DNA from: Bacteroidales bacterium
GTDB taxonomy: Bacteria > Bacteroidota > Bacteroidia > Bacteroidales > JAAUTT01
Direction: 5' to 3'
NCBI GenBank assembly: GCA_012031335.1
Contig: JAAUTT010000380.1
Span: 1 to 5,446 of the forward strand
DNA: 5,446 nucleotides
Positions 1 to 5,446 of the stretch are shown here, one piece after another. Under the pieces are notes generated by a model. It searched no databases. It saw only the letters and a list, made by a program, of their open reading frames with translations, and had not been told where the DNA came from. Positions within the stretch are counted from its first letter, which is position 1, and every line of letters begins with the position of its first letter. Made by a program: the position numbers and the translations under genes.

Positions 1-540
1 TTTGATTTCGTTTTATTATGTGCAAAAATTTGATATCGGTTGTCCACCTGAAATCCTTTGTTTGAACCGGTGTTACCGATATACTTAATTCAACGCCCTT
101 ATTACTCATCTTACCACCATTTGCATTGATCCATCCGGCAGGTATTTTGATGGGATCGGCATCGTATCCGTAAATCATGTCAACGGTTTCTTTATCATAC
201 CATTCCAGAGTACCGCTAACCTTACCTTCGAAAATTGTAAAATCCAGACCAATATTTTTTGTATTGGTTTTTTCCCAGTGAAGATCATAGTTTGCAGCCT
301 GAGCTGGTCCATATGCTTTAATCTGATTTCCATAATAATAGAAACTACCGAGACTGCTCATAAGATATTGCGCTGTATATGGACTGAATCCTGATGAGTT
401 GCCTGTTTCTCCGTAGCTGGCGCGTAACTTAAGCTCATTAATAAAATTTAAAGATTTCATGAAATTTTCTTCGTTGATTCTCCAGGCCAGACCCACGGAA
501 GGAAAATATCCCCATTGGTTATTTTTACCAAATACAGAGC
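1..540 (-). CDS. Receptor fragment 4: middle of the beta-barrel, continuing past the left edge
   Basis: From about 538 leftward a third frame stays open and continues the same receptor: SVFGKNNQWGYFPSVGLAWR, then LKLRASYGETGNSSGFSPY, NYDLHWEKTNTKNIGLDF, GTLEWYDKETVDMIYGY, and WINANGGKMSNKGVELSISV. These are standard SusC barrel landmarks (the FPS.G.AWR strand, the L.LR.SYG.TGN strand, the WE.T...N.G.DF strand and the N.G...N.GVE strand). There is no start codon of its own, so it is only a continuation. In the last 35 bases the frame reads FLHIIKRNQ where the family pattern would be close to FFAHNKNEIK; one base missing in each of the runs 24-28 and 11-14 would explain this. The end of the gene is outside the window. 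Confidence 0.85.
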
Positions 541-1895
541 TGCATCCGCCGGATGGATCCCTGTAAAAAGTAACGCTGCTTATAGTTATAATTTAAACGG
601 CCAAAATATGAAATCAATAATGATTCCTGATAGGCTCCTGCAGAACCGAAAGAAACAACATAATTACTTGAGGTATAATTACTTAATGCCAGGTTATTAT
701 ATCCTACAGCATCATCAGGGAAATTGACGGTAGTTACCTGAAACCCGTCGCCATAAATATTATGTTGCCAGGAATAACCCAGAACGGTATTGAACGAATG
801 GTCGCCCAAGGTCTTATCCCAGGTAAAATAGTTTTCGATAATCGTGTTGTAATTCTGATAAGAACTTCTGGAAGCAGTTCCATCAACACTGAATTCGTCG
901 AGCAATTCTTTGCTTGCCGGGGGATCAGGATTACTGTACAATCCTACGGAATTATAATTCTGATAATATCCATTATAATATTCACCATGAAATGAGGATT
1001 GGTTCTGATACGAAATATTCAGATCGTAAGTAATATCAAAAGGCAGTTTAACGTGCGTATTAATACTGGCAACCAACCGGTTAATCTTCGAATCATCCTG
1101 AGCATTGTTAATCAGGGCAACCGGGTTGGCGTATCCGGTATGATTAAAATTTTCAAAATAGGCTCCACTGCTTGTTTTAACAGGAGAAACAGGTAAATAA
1201 CCCACCGATTGAATAAGTGCGACATTCCTTTGTGGTACATATTTTTCTCTGCTGTTGGAATTTGAAACATTGAAACCAAGACGAACCTTATCTTTAAGGA
1301 AGTTTTGTTCAACCGATAAACGGGCAATATACCGTTCCAGGTTGGATTTTAAAAGTATCCCTTCCTTATTCAGGTAAGTAACACTGGCACTATAGGTATT
1401 TTTTTCAGTACCTCCGCTGATAGATACATTATGGCTGCTCGAAAGTGCCATTTTACGCTGAATCTCAGATTGCCAGTCGGTATCGGCGCCAAGATCATCT
1501 TCGGGTGCAAAAGACAGACCGTTGGATTCTACATAATCTCTAAGCTGAGTTGCATTCATCACATCCAGACGATTAGATACCTTTTCAATACCGAAATATC
1601 CATTATATCCCACCTGAGTTTGACCCTTTTTACCCTTTTTGGTGGTAATCATAATCACGCCGTTAGCAGCGCGGTTCCCATAAATAGAGGTAGCTGCCGC
1701 ATCTTTCAATACGTTAATGGAAGCAATATCATCGGGCGCTACTGTGGAGAAATCAACTCCAGGTATACCATCAATCACATATAAAGGGCTTTGCGAACTA
1801 TTGATGGTGGAAGCGCCACGCAGAATTATAGCCGATGAGGCATTGGGGTCGCCACTTTTGGTAATATTTAATCCAGGGACTTTCCCTTGCAGCAA
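525..1895 (-). CDS. Receptor fragment 3: plug domain and first part of the beta-barrel
   Basis: This is the longest open piece of the receptor, 456 codons. Its apparent start is a TTG that only marks where the frame resumes. Joined to the previous piece it reads DIGQLLQGKVPGLNI, a classic SusC plug opening. Family landmarks follow: ILRGASTI, SPLYVIDGIPG, IASINVLKDAAATSIYG and AANGVIMITTKKG (about residues 24-86), then NVSISGGTEKNTYSASVTYL, where the barrel begins. The rest is alternating aromatic and polar strand sequence. The last family-like residues are RYFLQGSIR; the following seven codons before the stop are out of frame, the expected pattern being SIRADASSVFG. TonB-dependent import across the outer membrane is the family role. 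Confidence 0.88.
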   Translation of the reverse strand: MLQGKVPGLNITKSGDPNASSAIILRGASTINSSQSPLYVIDGIPGVDFSTVAPDDIASINVLKDAAATSIYGNRAANGVIMITTKKGKKGQTQVGYNGYFGIEKVSNRLDVMNATQLRDYVESNGLSFAPEDDLGADTDWQSEIQRKMALSSSHNVSISGGTEKNTYSASVTYLNKEGILLKSNLERYIARLSVEQNFLKDKVRLGFNVSNSNSREKYVPQRNVALIQSVGYLPVSPVKTSSGAYFENFNHTGYANPVALINNAQDDSKINRLVASINTHVKLPFDITYDLNISYQNQSSFHGEYYNGYYQNYNSVGLYSNPDPPASKELLDEFSVDGTASRSSYQNYNTIIENYFTWDKTLGDHSFNTVLGYSWQHNIYGDGFQVTTVNFPDDAVGYNNLALSNYTSSNYVVSFGSAGAYQESLLISYFGRLNYNYKQRYFLQGSIRRMQLCIW

Positions 1896-2280
1896 ATTGC
1901 CCTATATCGCTGATTGTACCTTTGTTTAGCTCATCGGGATTAACTGTTGTAACAGCACTGGCAAGTTTCTTTCTGGAACTCACTCCATATCCTACTACTA
2001 CAACTTCATCAAGCTTTTTAATGTCGGGAATCAGCGATATATTGATTTCACTCCGTCCTTCAACTCCAACTTTTTCGGATACATATCCAACAAAAGAAAA
2101 ACAAGTGTTGAATTGGCTCCCGGAACTTCAATGGAATAATCTCCGTCAATCCCGGTAATAACACCCAGGGTGGTCCCTTCAACAGTTACATTTACACCTG
2201 GCAAAGGTTCGTTATTGTTCGTTGGATCGGTTACTTTACCGCTAACTTTAAAACCTGCTGCTGACTTAAATACAACTCGG
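1896..2280 (-). CDS. Receptor fragment 2: carboxypeptidase-regulatory-like domain and TonB-box region, in two short frames
   Basis: This stretch bridges the STN and plug pieces. In the first frame (about 2276 to 2102) it reads FKVSGKVTDPTNNNEPLPG, then a GTTLGVITGIDGDYSIEVPG segment, which is the carboxypeptidase-regulatory-like beta-sandwich found ahead of SusC plugs. At the A5 run 2097-2101 the frame slips; one more base gives the family pattern LVFSFVGYVSEKVGVEG. The second frame then continues with INISLIPDIKKLDEVVVVGY and SSRKKLASAVTTVNPDEL, up to DIGQ at about 1897. The DEVVVVGYG motif is the conserved segment just before the plug of SusC proteins. Without frame repair the second frame would run into a non-family tail ending at 1798. 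Neither short frame is likely to be translated on its own. Confidence 0.8.
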
Positions 2281-2638
2281 GAACAACCACTATGAGTTTA
2301 TTATCGAGCAACTTAAATCCGGCTCCGGTACCATCAAGAATTTGTTCCAGAACCTCGCGTACAGGCTTTTGTGTTACATTCAAAGAAATAATTTTCTCAA
2401 GGCCCGAATAATCATCGTTGTACAAAAATTTGTACCCGCTTTCGTTCTCAATAAGGACCATTATTTCTTTTAATGAAGCATTTTCGCGATGAACTGTTAT
2501 TTTTTCCTGTTGTGAATATCCTTTGGCATAAATATTCAACATACCGACAATTAATAAAACAGTAGCAATTTTCATGATTCTAATTAGTTTGAACAGGAAA
2601 TAACTCTCCCTGTCACAGTTGTCTGCATTTTTTTTCAT
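2231..2638 (-). CDS. Receptor fragment 1: signal peptide and STN domain
   Basis: This open frame of 135 codons is the N-terminus of the SusC-type receptor. Residues 1-21 are a polar lead-in containing LFKLIRIMK. Residues 22-42 are a hydrophobic signal peptide (ATVLLIVGMLNIYAKG, then YSQ). Residues about 46-119 form the STN domain, with the family patterns ASLKEIMVLIENESGYKFLY, KPVREVLEQILDGTG and DNKLIVVVP. In TonB receptors with this domain it sits in the periplasm and contacts the FecR-type anti-sigma factor, encoded here just upstream. After VVPE the frame gives a non-family tail (from LYLSQQQ) and a stop. Restoring one base near 2277-2281 instead gives VVFKSAAGFKVSGKVTDP, the expected next domain. 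It is therefore a fragment, not a free-standing small protein. Confidence 0.85.
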   Translation of the reverse strand: MKKNADNCDRESYFLFKLIRIMKIATVLLIVGMLNIYAKGYSQQEKITVHRENASLKEIMVLIENESGYKFLYNDDYSGLEKIISLNVTQKPVREVLEQILDGTGAGFKLLDNKLIVVVPELYLSQQQVLKLAVK

Positions 2639-2649
2639 AAATTTGTTTC

Positions 2650-2662
2650 GTTAAAGTTTAAC
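2650..2662. repeat. 13-base perfect palindrome just upstream of the receptor start
   Basis: The sequence is GTTAAA, one central base, then TTTAAC. It lies 12 bases before the receptor ATG. It could be a protein-binding site or a weak hairpin, or a chance event in AT-rich DNA. Confidence 0.35.
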
Positions 2663-2664
2663 TC

Positions 2665-2690
2665 GTAAATGCCTTTCGCAGAGGCTTTAC
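2665..2690 (-). promoter_or_regulatory. Hairpin in the receptor leader
   Basis: On the minus-strand RNA, GTAAA pairs with TTTAC and GCCT pairs with AGGC, with one bulged A and a loop of seven bases. No U tract follows on the minus strand, so it is a leader structure rather than a clear terminator. It lies 26 bases before the receptor start. Confidence 0.4.
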
Positions 2691-2704
2691 ATTAATTTCA
2701 ACAT

Positions 2705-2734
2705 TACCGGATGATGCTTCAACATTTTCCGGTA
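2705..2734. terminator. Hairpin with T tract on the plus strand, between FecR and the receptor
   Basis: TACCGGA (2705-2711) pairs with TCCGGTA (2728-2734) in a 7-bp stem with a 16-base loop, followed on the plus strand by a run of eight T. Read on the plus strand it has the form of an intrinsic terminator, although no plus-strand gene precedes it. On the minus strand, the direction of the genes, an A tract precedes it and no U tract follows, so there it would act only as a leader or mRNA-processing structure after FecR. Confidence 0.4.
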
Positions 2735-2801
2735 TTTTTTTTAGTTGTAGTTATATCATAGGCATTTAGTTTTAGTTTGTATTTAGTTTCAGTATAAGTT
2801 T

Positions 2802-3833
2802 CTATTTGTACAAGATAGTTATTGAGTCTTTCACGATATTGTAGCGGAAAGGAACAGGATAACTCAGAGCTTTTAGCGCCTGTTCGATTGTTTCGTTCTC
2901 GAAGGTTCCGCTAAACCTTGCAGTTTTTAACTTTTCGTCGGCAAACCTTATTTTCACATTGAATTTCCTTTCGAGCCGACGCGCCAGCTGATCAAAGGGT
3001 TCTTTCCTGAAAACAAACTTACCCTCGACCCACGAAGTTTGGTCATCGGTGTTTACCGATTCGGCCACAATGATATTCGATTTGCTGTTAATAGCAATTT
3101 GCTTCAGCCTGTCATCTGTTTCTGTTTTTTTAACCCGGTGTTCTATCAGAGTTTTCATTTCAACAAAATCCGAACTTTTAAAATAAACAGCTGTTTGATT
3201 TGGCTCAAGAATGATTTCTTTATCTTTTTCCTTTTCCTTATGTTTTGCCAAACCTTTTATGGAAATTTTCCCTCTTACAAGTGTTGTTTCAATAATATTT
3301 TCGTCGGTATAGCTTTTTAAGTTAAAAGCAGTACCTAAAACATCAACCTTTAAACGGGAGGTATGTACAGAAATAGAACGGCCGGAAATCTTTTTCAAAT
3401 CGAAATAAGCTTCTCCTTCGAGATATATATCTAAATGTGCAGCGTTAAGATCAACGGGATATTTTACTTTGGTGCAGGCATTTAACCATATTTTGGAACC
3501 GTCGGCAAGTGTAACCTGTGAGCGCTCACCGGGCTTGGTACTTATTTCGTTAAAGCTACTGATCAGCATTGACTTATCTGTGTTGGTTCTCCCATACAGA
3601 AAAAACCATAACAAGGATACCACAATCACAATGGCGGCATATTTTAAAATATCGATATACCATGTGTTAAGTATTTTCCTGTGAGGTTTTTCATCCGACA
3701 AATAGCGATATTTGAAGGCATTAAACTCCTTTTCTGTTTTGGCAATGTTTTCATCAGCAGTAATACCTAAATTACCCAACACCCAGGCTTTTTTGTATTC
3801 TTTCAGCGTTTTCCGGTTTTCAGCACTTTTCAA
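2802..3833 (-). CDS. FecR family anti-sigma factor with C-terminal DUF4974-type domain
   Basis: This is the inner-membrane partner of the ECF sigma factor encoded just upstream. In this family the cytoplasmic N-terminus holds the sigma factor and the periplasmic part receives the signal from the receptor STN domain. Counting from 3833: cytoplasmic part residues 1-60 (NRKTLKEYKKAW is typical); one membrane segment at about 62-85 (YAAIVIVVSLLWFFLYG); the FecR domain at about 95-195 (KPGERSQVTLADGSKIWLNA, LEGEAYFDL, VDVLGTAFNLKSY, TTLVRGKISI); and the DUF4974-type end at about 270-343 (WVEGKFVFRKEPFDQLARRL, FSGTFENETIEQALKAL). The frame's first codon is TTG at 3833, a poor start. The expected N-terminus lies upstream from ATG 3914, displaced by two indels; joined, the protein would be about 370 residues, normal for the family. 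The family call is firm; the start is the weak point. Confidence 0.93.
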   Translation of the reverse strand: MKSAENRKTLKEYKKAWVLGNLGITADENIAKTEKEFNAFKYRYLSDEKPHRKILNTWYIDILKYAAIVIVVSLLWFFLYGRTNTDKSMLISSFNEISTKPGERSQVTLADGSKIWLNACTKVKYPVDLNAAHLDIYLEGEAYFDLKKISGRSISVHTSRLKVDVLGTAFNLKSYTDENIIETTLVRGKISIKGLAKHKEKEKDKEIILEPNQTAVYFKSSDFVEMKTLIEHRVKKTETDDRLKQIAINSKSNIIVAESVNTDDQTSWVEGKFVFRKEPFDQLARRLERKFNVKIRFADEKLKTARFSGTFENETIEQALKALSYPVPFRYNIVKDSITILYK

Positions 3834-3914
3834 TTTAACCAGGATTTTAATTTTTCATTAATCCTCGCTCGTTAACGTATGTTGTAAATACCGGATAATT
3901 AAATTTTCGTCCAT
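3831..3914 (-). other. Displaced N-terminus of the FecR anti-sigma factor; likely true start ATG at 3914
   Basis: From ATG 3914 the sequence reads MDENLIIRYLQHTLTSED, a typical opening for Bacteroidota FecR proteins, then meets TAA at 3860-3858. Removing one of the two plus-strand A at 3860-3861 opens the next frame as NEKLKSWLN, again family-like (the usual WLN.S.ENRK pattern). That frame would stop at 3832-3830 unless one base is restored near 3831-3833, after which KSAENRK continues in the long FecR frame. The two changes compensate, so the start and the main body share the same frame with two stops between them. If the bases are real, translation must begin at the TTG and lose most of the anti-sigma helix. 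Confidence 0.75.
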
Positions 3915-3948
3915 AATGTTGCTTTCAATTATACAAACAAGAAAAATT

Positions 3949-3968
3949 TGCCGAACCCTTGCCCGGCA
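3949..3968 (-). terminator. Hairpin with U-rich tail between sigma factor and FecR
   Basis: On the minus-strand RNA, TGCCG pairs with CGGCA; two G-U pairs and a C-G pair extend the stem to 8 bp around an AAGG tetraloop. AAATTTTTC follows at 3948-3940. It begins 20 bases after the sigma factor stop and ends 35 bases before the FecR ATG. It fits an intrinsic terminator or a partial attenuator that lowers FecR relative to sigma factor. The stem is short, so leakage is likely. Confidence 0.55.
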
Positions 3969-3987
3969 GTAAAAAAAATTAAAAAAA

Positions 3988-4578
3988 TCAGGGAATAATT
4001 AAAAACAGAATGATTTTCAGATATTTATCCAGCTTCAGCCGAAGTATTTTCAGTGCATCGGTAATGTGGCCTTCAACAGTTTTAACAGAAATGTTCAATT
4101 GATCAGCTATTTCCTGATTCGTAAACTGTTGGTTCCGGCTCATTTCAAAAACAATACGGCACTTTTCGGGTAGCTTGTCAATTATACCAGCCAGTACTTC
4201 CCGGAATTCCTGAACAAGTAGATCGTCCCAGCCCGAATCAGCAAGTAACTCGTAGTTCATATCCATTTCCATCCTTAATTCGTCGGGACTAAGCAAATAT
4301 TCGGGATTATTTTTAACTTTTGTCAGGTAGTTCAGGCTTAGGTTCCTGACTATCTTAAAAAGATATGCTTTTATACGGGTATCCTCTTTTAACTGAAACC
4401 GGTGTTGCCAAAACCGCATAAAAGCATCGTGAACTATTTCCCGGGCAACTTCCCTGTCAATAACAAATTCGGAAACAAAAAAGTGCATATGACTGAAATG
4501 CAGATGAAATATCAGTTTAAGAGCATTCTCATCACTTTGTTTGAGCGCCTGTAATATTTCATGATCGTTTTCCTGCAT
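3988..4578 (-). CDS. ECF RNA polymerase sigma-70 factor, Bacteroides expansion type
   Basis: This 196-residue protein directs RNA polymerase to the promoter of its cognate receptor operon once freed or activated by the neighbouring FecR protein. Region 2 spans about residues 20-90: LIFHLHFSHMHFFVSEFVID, REVAREIVHDAFMRFWQHR (the conserved DxFxxxW core) and IKAYLFKIVRNLSLNYL. Region 4 spans about 130-186: LPEKCRIVFEMSRNQQFTNQ, then the helix-turn-helix EIADQLNISVKTVEGHITDA. There is no extra C-terminal domain, as expected for an ECF sigma. The C-terminus is strongly hydrophobic (IILFLIIP), which is uncommon but seen in this family. The ATG at 4578 is preceded by the purine-rich AAAAGAGCGG and gives a normal length. 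No frame disturbance is seen. Its order ahead of FecR and an STN receptor fits the trans-envelope signalling cassette. Confidence 0.95.
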   Translation of the reverse strand: MQENDHEILQALKQSDENALKLIFHLHFSHMHFFVSEFVIDREVAREIVHDAFMRFWQHRFQLKEDTRIKAYLFKIVRNLSLNYLTKVKNNPEYLLSPDELRMEMDMNYELLADSGWDDLLVQEFREVLAGIIDKLPEKCRIVFEMSRNQQFTNQEIADQLNISVKTVEGHITDALKILRLKLDKYLKIILFLIIP

Positions 4579-4693
4579 CCGCTCTTTTATTGTTAAAAGT
4601 ACACAATATAAAAAAAATAGTTAATTCTGTTGCAAGGACCCCATGCTCTCTGCTGCCAGGCTATTTATCACTAAATATTGTCAAACATCCGTA
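4579..4693. other. Intergenic region between the small ORF and the sigma gene
   Basis: These 115 bases contain no ORF. An AT-only inverted repeat, TATTTA and TAAATA around a four-base loop, lies at 4662-4677; it has a GNRA-type loop on the minus strand but no U tract. A GC-richer patch follows at about 4633-4660 and a T8 tract on the minus strand at 4611-4618. No tRNA or other structured RNA is recognised. Confidence 0.4.
4594..4601 (-). promoter_or_regulatory. Possible -7 box upstream of the ECF sigma gene
   Basis: TACTTTTA on the minus strand matches the Bacteroidota TAnnTTTG box except for the last base, and lies 15 bases before the sigma start. No well-spaced -33 TTG is visible. It is a weak candidate. 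Confidence 0.25.
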
Positions 4694-4846
4694 TTATCTG
4701 GATACTTTGTCCAATTTAGAAGTCTGTGTGATATAGGTGATGCCCTGCAAAGTACCGTGCTGCTGGCAAGTTTGTTTTACTAGGTCATCATAGGTGGTAT
4801 TCATTAAGTTGTTGCCTAACATTATAATCACTTGTTTTACCGGCAT
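4694..4846 (-). CDS. Small ORF of unknown function, 50 residues
   Basis: I do not recognise this protein. From ATG 4846 it reads MPVKQVIIMLGNNLMNTTYD, then a segment ending TYITQTSKLDKVSR. It has no signal peptide, no membrane segment and a single cysteine (QTCQQH), and is mildly basic. The frame extends upstream to a TTG at 4900, but a good TAnnTTTG promoter box lies at 4868-4861, inside that extension, so the ATG at 4846 is preferred; this gives a very short leader. All three frames close soon after 4694, so it is not simply the start of a longer gene cut by one indel. It may be a real small protein, a remnant of a larger gene, or a chance ORF. It shares its strand with the sigma gene, 115 bases away, with no sign of functional coupling. 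Confidence 0.4.
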   Translation of the reverse strand: MPVKQVIIMLGNNLMNTTYDDLVKQTCQQHGTLQGITYITQTSKLDKVSR

Positions 4847-4860
4847 AATTGTTTTGGTTG

Positions 4861-4868
4861 CAAATGTA
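4861..4868 (-). promoter_or_regulatory. TAnnTTTG promoter box ahead of the small ORF
   Basis: TACATTTG on the minus strand is an exact match to the Bacteroidota primary sigma -7 consensus TAnnTTTG, and sits 14 bases before ATG 4846. No -33 TTG is found at 19-21 bases; the nearest TTTG upstream is 29 bases away. It could also start a transcript that reads into the sigma gene. Confidence 0.5.
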
Positions 4869-4945
4869 AAAAAAGCTAGATAAAGTGAATACCTTTTCAA
4901 ATGGGATTATAACATTCTACCTGCCTTAAATTTAATTTATTCAGT

Positions 4946-5446
4946 TTACAATTTTCGCAAATATTGCCTCCATTCGTCCCGAGAGCCATTAAAAGTGTTT
5001 AAATCCACCAATCCGCTTGCACCTTCAAATTTCCCCTTGTGCGAATGCTGCCAGAGTGTCCATCTCTTATCAATATTGGGTTTACTATTGAAAGAACATA
5101 TCCATAGGTCGTTCCTGCCAAAATTCCCACGGATGAACCGGTTATAACTGCTTTCGTTGGTATAAATCATCATTCTTTTACCGGTACTTAACTCAACCAG
5201 TCGTACAAAAATCTGGAGTTCACTAACTACCTTTTCAGTTGATTTAACTTTAACATTTCCCCATTCTTCCACATCTACCACCAAAGGCAAACGGGTTTTC
5301 TTACCCCGAATAGTGTTCAGGAAGTTTTGGGCTTGCTCTTTCCCGTCCCGGTTAAACCGGAAAAAATGGTAAAACCCAACCGGAACTGAACTCAAACGCG
5401 AATTCTTATAATTCAGCTCAAAATTCCGATCAACGAATGTTTTGCC
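4946..5446 (-). CDS. Glycoside hydrolase family 25 lysozyme (muramidase), N-terminus outside the window
   Basis: GH25 enzymes cleave the N-acetylmuramic acid to N-acetylglucosamine beta-1,4 bond of peptidoglycan. The frame is open to the right edge, so the start and the first catalytic-site strand (DVS-type) are not visible. The 166 codons present run GKTFVDRNFELNY (the lead into the YHFF strand), VPVGFYHFFRFN, LPLVVDVEEW, RMMIYTNESSYNRF, LWICSF, WTLWQHSHKG and GLVDLNTFNGS. The DVE in VVDVEEW corresponds to the conserved Asp-x-Glu pair of the GH25 active site. The WQ and VDLN.F.GS ends are also diagnostic. The TTG at 5395 is not a real start, because family sequence continues upstream of it. 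The frame is undisturbed. It may serve wall remodelling or be a secreted enzyme; the missing N-terminus would show which. Its link with the sigma cassette is only adjacency on the same strand. Confidence 0.93.
   Translation of the reverse strand, partial: GKTFVDRNFELNYKNSRLSSVPVGFYHFFRFNRDGKEQAQNFLNTIRGKKTRLPLVVDVEEWGNVKVKSTEKVVSELQIFVRLVELSTGKRMMIYTNESSYNRFIRGNFGRNDLWICSFNSKPNIDKRWTLWQHSHKGKFEGASGLVDLNTFNGSRDEWRQYLRKL

Larger units (their letters stand above)
1..2638 (-). pseudogene. SusC/RagA family TonB-linked outer membrane receptor with N-terminal STN domain; frame broken by several single-base indels, C-terminus outside the window
   Basis: This is one receptor gene read in several frames. 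Successive pieces join into the family order: cytoplasmic lead-in and signal peptide, STN domain, carboxypeptidase-regulatory-like beta-sandwich, the DEVVVVGYG signature, plug, then beta-barrel. The family forms an outer-membrane barrel that imports glycans or other oligomers with a SusD-like lid and TonB energy; the STN domain adds signalling to a FecR protein. Start ATG at 2638 is chosen because the long lead-in before the hydrophobic segment is typical of STN-bearing SusC proteins. Frame changes fall near 2277-2281, 2097-2101, 1894-1896 and 542-550, probably also 24-28 and 11-14. Between them the sequence is clean and family-like with no other stops. About 880 codons are present, against roughly 1,100 usual, so the end of the barrel is missing. 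The family call is firm; whether the cell has a working gene is open. Confidence 0.9.
2639..2801 (-). other. FecR-SusC intergenic leader (163 bases)
   Basis: This gap between the anti-sigma stop and the receptor start holds no ORF. It contains two hairpins (2705-2734 and 2665-2690), a 13-base palindrome (2650-2662), and a run of short TTTAGT-type direct repeats on the plus strand at 2765-2787. The word AATGTTGAA occurs twice on the minus strand, once inside the first hairpin loop and once just after it. No convincing TAnnTTTG box is visible. If the receptor has its own promoter driven by the neighbouring ECF sigma factor, it should lie here, but I cannot name its sequence. Confidence 0.6.

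Noticed and set aside
1112..1327. Second minus-strand ORF of 71 codons within the receptor
   Set aside because: It overlaps the plug/barrel frame out of phase; the overlapped frame has strong SusC motifs.
515..1929. Several plus-strand ORFs of 65-117 codons
   Set aside because: They lie antisense to the clearly coding receptor frame, many have non-ATG starts, and their translations show no family features.
2097..2101. Programmed ribosomal frameshift at the T-run in the receptor
   Set aside because: Several unrelated frame changes in both directions occur in the same gene, so a programmed event at one site would not restore the protein.
2765..2787. TTTAGT direct repeats as a possible repeat array
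   Set aside because: Only three 6-base copies in very AT-rich DNA; no regular spacing or longer unit, so no CRISPR or binding array.
3039..3684. Plus-strand ORFs opposite FecR
   Set aside because: Antisense to a firmly identified FecR frame, with low-complexity aromatic-rich translations typical of shadows.
4633..4660. GC-richer patch with GGGGTCC looked like a tRNA or small RNA piece
   Set aside because: No acceptor stem, anticodon arm or T-loop consensus can be assembled around it.
1..5446. Mobile element, CRISPR array or phage system
   Set aside because: No transposase, integrase, terminal inverted repeats, spaced repeats or phage proteins are visible; the GH25 enzyme alone is not phage evidence.

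Overview
The window reads as part of a Bacteroidota (probably class Bacteroidia) genome. The support is a SusC/RagA-type TonB-dependent receptor carrying an STN domain, a FecR-type anti-sigma factor with a DUF4974-like C-terminus, a Bacteroides-expansion-type ECF sigma factor, AT-rich intergenic DNA without clear Shine-Dalgarno sites, and one TAnnTTTG promoter box. All supported genes lie on the minus strand; I see no credible gene on the plus strand.

In transcription order (right to left): the C-terminal part of a GH25-family lysozyme (5446-4946, running off the right edge); a 50-residue ORF of unknown function with its own promoter box (4846-4694); an ECF sigma factor (4578-3988); a hairpin with a U-rich tail (3968-3949); a FecR anti-sigma factor (frame open 3833-2802, apparent true start ATG at 3914); a 163-base intergenic stretch with two hairpins and a small palindrome; and a SusC-type receptor (2638 to beyond the left edge).

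Sigma factor, FecR and STN-bearing receptor form the standard trans-envelope signalling cassette of the Bacteroidota. Substrate binding at the outer-membrane receptor is passed by the periplasmic STN domain to FecR, which controls the sigma factor that transcribes the receptor operon. A SusD-like partner and enzymes would be expected beyond the left edge. The transported substrate cannot be inferred.

The main oddity is reading-frame integrity. The receptor is intact at the level of family protein sequence but is split by at least four, and probably about seven, single-base indels, several of them in homopolymers. The FecR N-terminus is displaced by a pair of compensating indels. The sigma factor and GH25 segment show none. 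This looks more like residual sequencing or assembly error than long-term gene decay, but a recent pseudogene cannot be excluded. Apart from this I see a familiar system and no convincing sign of a new one.
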